Source: Eikenella exigua (lineage in GTDB: Bacteria; Pseudomonadota; Gammaproteobacteria; Burkholderiales; Neisseriaceae). From it: 64,000 nucleotides of DNA. Below are positions 60,960 to 64,000 of this stretch, piece by piece. Under the pieces are notes generated by a model. The model did no database searches. It saw only the letters and a list, made by a program, of their open reading frames with translations, and was not told where the DNA came from. Every line of letters starts with the position of its first letter. The first letter of the stretch is position 1. Made by a program: the position numbers and the translations under genes. The DNA is taken from the NCBI RefSeq assembly GCF_008805035.1, contig NZ_CP038018.1, forward strand, positions 1,116,001 through 1,180,000, written 5' to 3'.

Positions 60960-63599
60960 ATGCAAGAACACTACCAACCATCACTCACCGAACCCGCTGC
61001 GCAGAAAAAATGGGCTGCTGAACGCATGTTCAATGTGTCCGAAGACGCTTCCAAACCCAAATTCTACTGCCTCTCCATGTTCCCCTATCCCAGCGGTAAG
61101 CTGCACATGGGGCATGTGCGCAACTACACCATCGGCGATGTGCGCAGCCGCTTCAAAAAAATGCAGGGGTTCAACGTGTTGCAGCCAATGGGTTGGGACG
61201 CGTTCGGCATGCCCGCCGAAAATGCGGCGATTAACCACCAAGTTGCGCCGTCCAAATGGACGTATGAAAACATTGCCTATATGCGCAAGCAGTTGCAGAG
61301 CCTGGGCTTTGCGCTGGATTGGGAGCGCGAAATCGCCACCTGCCGCCCGGAATACTACCGCTGGGAGCAGCTCCTGTTTACCAAGCTGTTTGAAAAAGGC
61401 ATTGTGTACAAGAAGTTGGGCACGGTGAACTGGGACCCGGTCGATCAAACCGTGCTGGCCAACGAGCAGGTGATTGACGGGCGCGGCTGGCGTTCCGGCG
61501 CGCTGGTGGAAAAGCGCGAAATCCCGATGTACTACTTCAAAATCACCGATTATGCCGAGCAGCTGCTGGCGGATTTGGACGATTTGGACTGGCCGGAACA
61601 AGTGAAAACCATGCAGCGCAACTGGATTGGCAAATCGCGCGGCATGACGGTGCGTTTTCAGGTAGCCGCCGACAGCCGCGAAGGGCTACCTGAAAGCCAC
61701 CGCGAGTTTATGCAGGTGTATACCACCCGCCCCGACACGCTGATGGGCGCGACTTATGTGGCCGTGGCCGCCGAGCATCCGCTGGCCACTGCCGCTGCCG
61801 AAAAGCAGCCTGCACTGCAAGCGTTCATTGCCGAATGCAAGGCGGGCAGCGTGGCGGAAGCCGATATGGCGACCATGGAGAAAAAAGGCATGCCCACCGG
61901 CCGCTTCGTCATCAACCCGCTCAACGGCGAGCGGCTGGAAGTGTGGGTGGCGAACTATGTGCTGTGGGGCTACGGCGACGGCGCGGTGATGGCCGTGCCC
62001 GCGCATGACGAACGCGATTTCGCCTTTGCCAAACAGTATCATCTGCCGATTAAGCAGGTGATTAGCGTGGACAGCCAGCCGTTTGATGCGGCGCAATGGC
62101 AGGATTGGTATGCCGATAAGGAAAACGGTGTGCTGGTAAACAGCAACGAATTCAACGGTTTGAATTTTCAGGCTGCCTTCGATGCCATCGCCGCCAAGTT
62201 ACAGGCTGCTTCTGCGGGCGAACCGAAAACGCAATACCGCCTGCGCGACTGGGGTATTTCGCGCCAACGCTATTGGGGCTGCCCCGTACCAATTATTCAT
62301 TGCGACCAATGCGGCGACGTGCCCGTGCCGGAAAAAGATTTGCCCGTGGTGCTGCCTGAAAACGTGGTGCCGGACGGCGCAGGTTCGCCGCTGGCCAAAA
62401 TGCCCGAATTTTACGAAACCACCTGTCCGAAATGCGGCGGCGCGGCCAAGCGTGAAACCGACACCATGGACACGTTTGTGGAATCAAGCTGGTACCAGTT
62501 CCGCTATATGTCGCCGCGCGACGACGCGCATATGGTCGCACCCGAAGCCGCCGCGTATTGGGGGCAGGCCGACCAGTATATCGGCGGCATAGAACACGCC
62601 ATCCTGCACCTGCTGTATGCCCGTTTCTTCACCAAACTGATGAACGACGAAGGCATCGTGTCCGTGCGCGAGCCGTTCAAACAACTGCTCACGCAGGGCA
62701 TGGTGCTGGCGGCGACGTATTACCGCGTAAGTGAGGACGGGAAAAAAACGTGGTTCAACCCCACTGAAGTTCGCGTACAGACAGACGACAAAGGCCGCCC
62801 TGTGTCCGCCGTGCTGGAAGCGGACGGGCAACCCGTGGTGATTGGCGGCGTGGAAAAAATGTCCAAATCCAAAAACAACGGCGTGGACCCGCAAGAACTC
62901 ATCGAAGCCTATGGTGCGGACACCGCCCGCCTGTTTATGATGTTCGCCAGCCCGCCCGAGCAGTCGCTGGAATGGTCGGATGCAGGCGTGGAAGGCGCAC
63001 ACCGCTTCCTGCGCCGCCTGTGGCGCACCGTGTATGAGTTCAAACAGGGCGGCACGGCCGCAGTGTTTGCAGGTAGCCACAACTCACTTTCAGGTAGCCT
63101 GAAAGAGTTGCGCTTCAAGCTGCACAGCACCATCGCCAAAGTAACGGACGACTACGACCGCCGCCAGCAGTTCAACACCGCCATCGCCGCCGTGATGGAG
63201 CTGCTGAACCAGTATGATGCCACCGCCAAAAACGGCGCATTCGCCGAAGCACACGGCCGCGAAGTAGCGCAGGAAACTCTCGAAACCGTACTGCTTTTGC
63301 TGTGGCCCATCGTGCCGCATATTTGCGAAAACCTGTGGGAGCAGCTGCGCGAGGGCGGTAATGTGTGGCAGCAGCCCTGGCCAAAAGCCGATCCCGCCGC
63401 GCTGGTGCAAACCGAGATGGAGATGATGGTGCAGGTAAACGGCAAACTGCGCGATAAAATCACCGTTCCTGCCGAGGCCGACAAAGCCACCATCGAAGCC
63501 GCCGCCCTCGCCACCGCCGGCGCGCAGAAGTTCATGGAAGGCAAAGAACCGAAGAAAATCATCGTGGTGCCGAAACGGCTGGTGAATATCGTGGTGTAA
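60960..63599 (+). CDS. leuS: Leucyl-tRNA synthetase
   Basis: Class I synthetase with editing domain. The 879-residue product has the HIGH motif as KLHMGHVRNY (47-56), the CP1 editing domain (about 225-420, with TTRPDTLMGATYVAV and PAHDERD), a zinc-ribbon-like CPKCGG, and KMSKSKNNG (about 634). Two eikDUS (61658-61670 and 61683-61695) flank QVAADSREGLPES in the editing domain; others are near 63068 and 63088. Exact Kingella-type DUS occur at 61803-61814 and 62167-62178, so the gene looks mosaic. Confidence 0.97.
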   Translation: MQEHYQPSLTEPAAQKKWAAERMFNVSEDASKPKFYCLSMFPYPSGKLHMGHVRNYTIGDVRSRFKKMQGFNVLQPMGWDAFGMPAENAAINHQVAPSKWTYENIAYMRKQLQSLGFALDWEREIATCRPEYYRWEQLLFTKLFEKGIVYKKLGTVNWDPVDQTVLANEQVIDGRGWRSGALVEKREIPMYYFKITDYAEQLLADLDDLDWPEQVKTMQRNWIGKSRGMTVRFQVAADSREGLPESHREFMQVYTTRPDTLMGATYVAVAAEHPLATAAAEKQPALQAFIAECKAGSVAEADMATMEKKGMPTGRFVINPLNGERLEVWVANYVLWGYGDGAVMAVPAHDERDFAFAKQYHLPIKQVISVDSQPFDAAQWQDWYADKENGVLVNSNEFNGLNFQAAFDAIAAKLQAASAGEPKTQYRLRDWGISRQRYWGCPVPIIHCDQCGDVPVPEKDLPVVLPENVVPDGAGSPLAKMPEFYETTCPKCGGAAKRETDTMDTFVESSWYQFRYMSPRDDAHMVAPEAAAYWGQADQYIGGIEHAILHLLYARFFTKLMNDEGIVSVREPFKQLLTQGMVLAATYYRVSEDGKKTWFNPTEVRVQTDDKGRPVSAVLEADGQPVVIGGVEKMSKSKNNGVDPQELIEAYGADTARLFMMFASPPEQSLEWSDAGVEGAHRFLRRLWRTVYEFKQGGTAAVFAGSHNSLSGSLKELRFKLHSTIAKVTDDYDRRQQFNTAIAAVMELLNQYDATAKNGAFAEAHGREVAQETLETVLLLLWPIVPHICENLWEQLREGGNVWQQPWPKADPAALVQTEMEMMVQVNGKLRDKITVPAEADKATIEAAALATAGAQKFMEGKEPKKIIVVPKRLVNIVV

Positions 63600-63614
63600 G
63601 GCCGTTTGGTTGAA

Positions 63615-63657
63615 TAAAGGCTACCTGAAAACCGATTTGGCTTTTTCAGGTAGCCTG
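63615..63657 (+). terminator. DUS-pair terminator of leuS
   Basis: AAAGGCTACCTGAAAACC, a short spacer, then TTTTTCAGGTAGCCTGTTTTTC. A second, tighter pair follows at 63704-63733 before gpmI. Confidence 0.65.
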
Positions 63658-63813
63658 TTTTTCAACAAGAAAAAACTTGGTAATCATCTCCCCGCCGCAA
63701 TACGAAGGCTACCTGAAATTTCAGGTAGCCTTTTGTGCCTCCCCCTTTGCCCAACCCTCTTCCCAAACAACACCCTGCCCTCCCCCCGCATTCAATTCTC
63801 ACCCAATCCGCTA

Positions 63814-63819
63814 TATAAT
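63814..63819 (+). promoter_or_regulatory. -10 element of gpmI
   Basis: TATAAT in a CGCTATATAATGCCG context, 35 bases before the start codon; a weak TTCAAT lies 17 bases upstream. Confidence 0.5.
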
Positions 63820-63853
63820 GCCGTCATCCCAATTTCCATCTGAAACGCACACC

Positions 63854-64000
63854 ATGAGCAAGCTCACCAAACCCATCGTCCTCCTCATTCTCGACGGCTT
63901 CGGCCACCGACTCGAAGGCGACGACAACTCCGTCCTCCTCGCCAACACCCCCAATCTCGACCGCCTCAAAGCACAATACGCCTACGGCACGATTGACGCC
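63854..64000 (+). CDS. gpmI: 2,3-bisphosphoglycerate-independent phosphoglycerate mutase, N-terminal part
   Basis: The first 49 codons read MSKLTKPIVLLILDGFGHRL and continue to NTPNLDRLKAQYAYGTIDA, where the window ends. LILDGFG carries the first metal-binding aspartate (about residue 14) of the alkaline-phosphatase fold; TPNLDRL follows as in all iPGMs. Interconverts 3- and 2-phosphoglycerate with Mn2+. The catalytic serine lies beyond the window. Confidence 0.93.
   Translation, partial: MSKLTKPIVLLILDGFGHRLEGDDNSVLLANTPNLDRLKAQYAYGTIDA

Noticed and set aside
63610..63843. 77-codon ORF between leuS and gpmI
   Set aside because: Largely made of DUS translated in frame (GYLKT, FSGSL); overlaps two hairpin terminators and the gpmI promoter.
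1..64000. CRISPR-like impression from the very frequent 12-mer repeat
   Set aside because: Spacing is irregular, orientation alternates, copies lie in genes as well as between them, and the unit is a known DUS dialect.

Overview
The window is chromosomal DNA from a member of the Neisseriaceae, most likely Eikenella. The main evidence is a 12-mer, AGGCTACCTGAA with its complement TTCAGGTAGCCT. It occurs throughout, between genes (often as inverted pairs) and inside genes, and it is the DNA uptake sequence (DUS) dialect established for Eikenella (AG-eikDUS). Neisserial context agrees: pilMNOPQ divergent from ponA, Correia-type repeat elements, engB beside a cytochrome c4 relic, and an EIIA-HPr-EI phosphotransfer set.

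Layout. 1-8.6 kb: a partial unknown gene, a decayed DUF6348-type gene, a BI-1 membrane protein, aroE, a queuosine block (queF and a YhhQ-type transporter, each behind its own preQ1-I riboswitch), a YgjP-type metallopeptidase, a broken rtcB/prfH locus and a Roadblock-like protein. 9-17.3 kb: folP, a TusA-like protein, pyrC, an exonuclease III gene, a complete Correia element, iscX, fdx, mltB, amiC, tsaE and engB. 17.3-21.9 kb: an area of decay (cytochrome c4 relic, PepSY relic, ilvH relic) around intact genes for a BOF protein, a methyltransferase and serC. 22-33.7 kb: recG, scpB, alr, surA-lptD, amgK, a CPBP protein and aroKB. 33.7-41.4 kb: pilMNOPQ and ponA. 41.9-49.8 kb: an aromatic amino-acid permease, a TPP-riboswitch-controlled CytX transporter, algH-ruvX, an NlpC/P60 hydrolase and a UbiB-family gene. 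50-52 kb: a multiply frameshifted L-serine dehydratase and a cysteine-less HMA-like protein. 52-64 kb: xseA, prfC, suhB, a DUF456 protein, EIIA-HPr-EI, an apparent unannotated small RNA gene, leuS and the start of gpmI.

Functional themes are the cell envelope (amiC, mltB, alr, ponA, lptD, surA, amgK, NlpC/P60), the shikimate pathway (aroE, aroB, aroK), queuosine supply, Fe-S assembly (iscX, fdx) and type IV pili. Pili together with DUS imply natural transformation. Two housekeeping genes, leuS and prfC, carry exact DUS of Kingella dialects, so they look like mosaics made by inter-genus transformation.

Non-coding content: two preQ1-I riboswitches (one with an extra hairpin), a TPP riboswitch with a terminator, one candidate sRNA of about 100 nt whose terminator loop carries CCUCCC, at least one complete and several degraded Correia elements, and a recurrent DUS-flanked repeat unit containing AGCTTCAACGAAGTTAAAA that I could not match to a described family. 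I saw no tRNA, rRNA, CRISPR array, insertion sequence or prophage.
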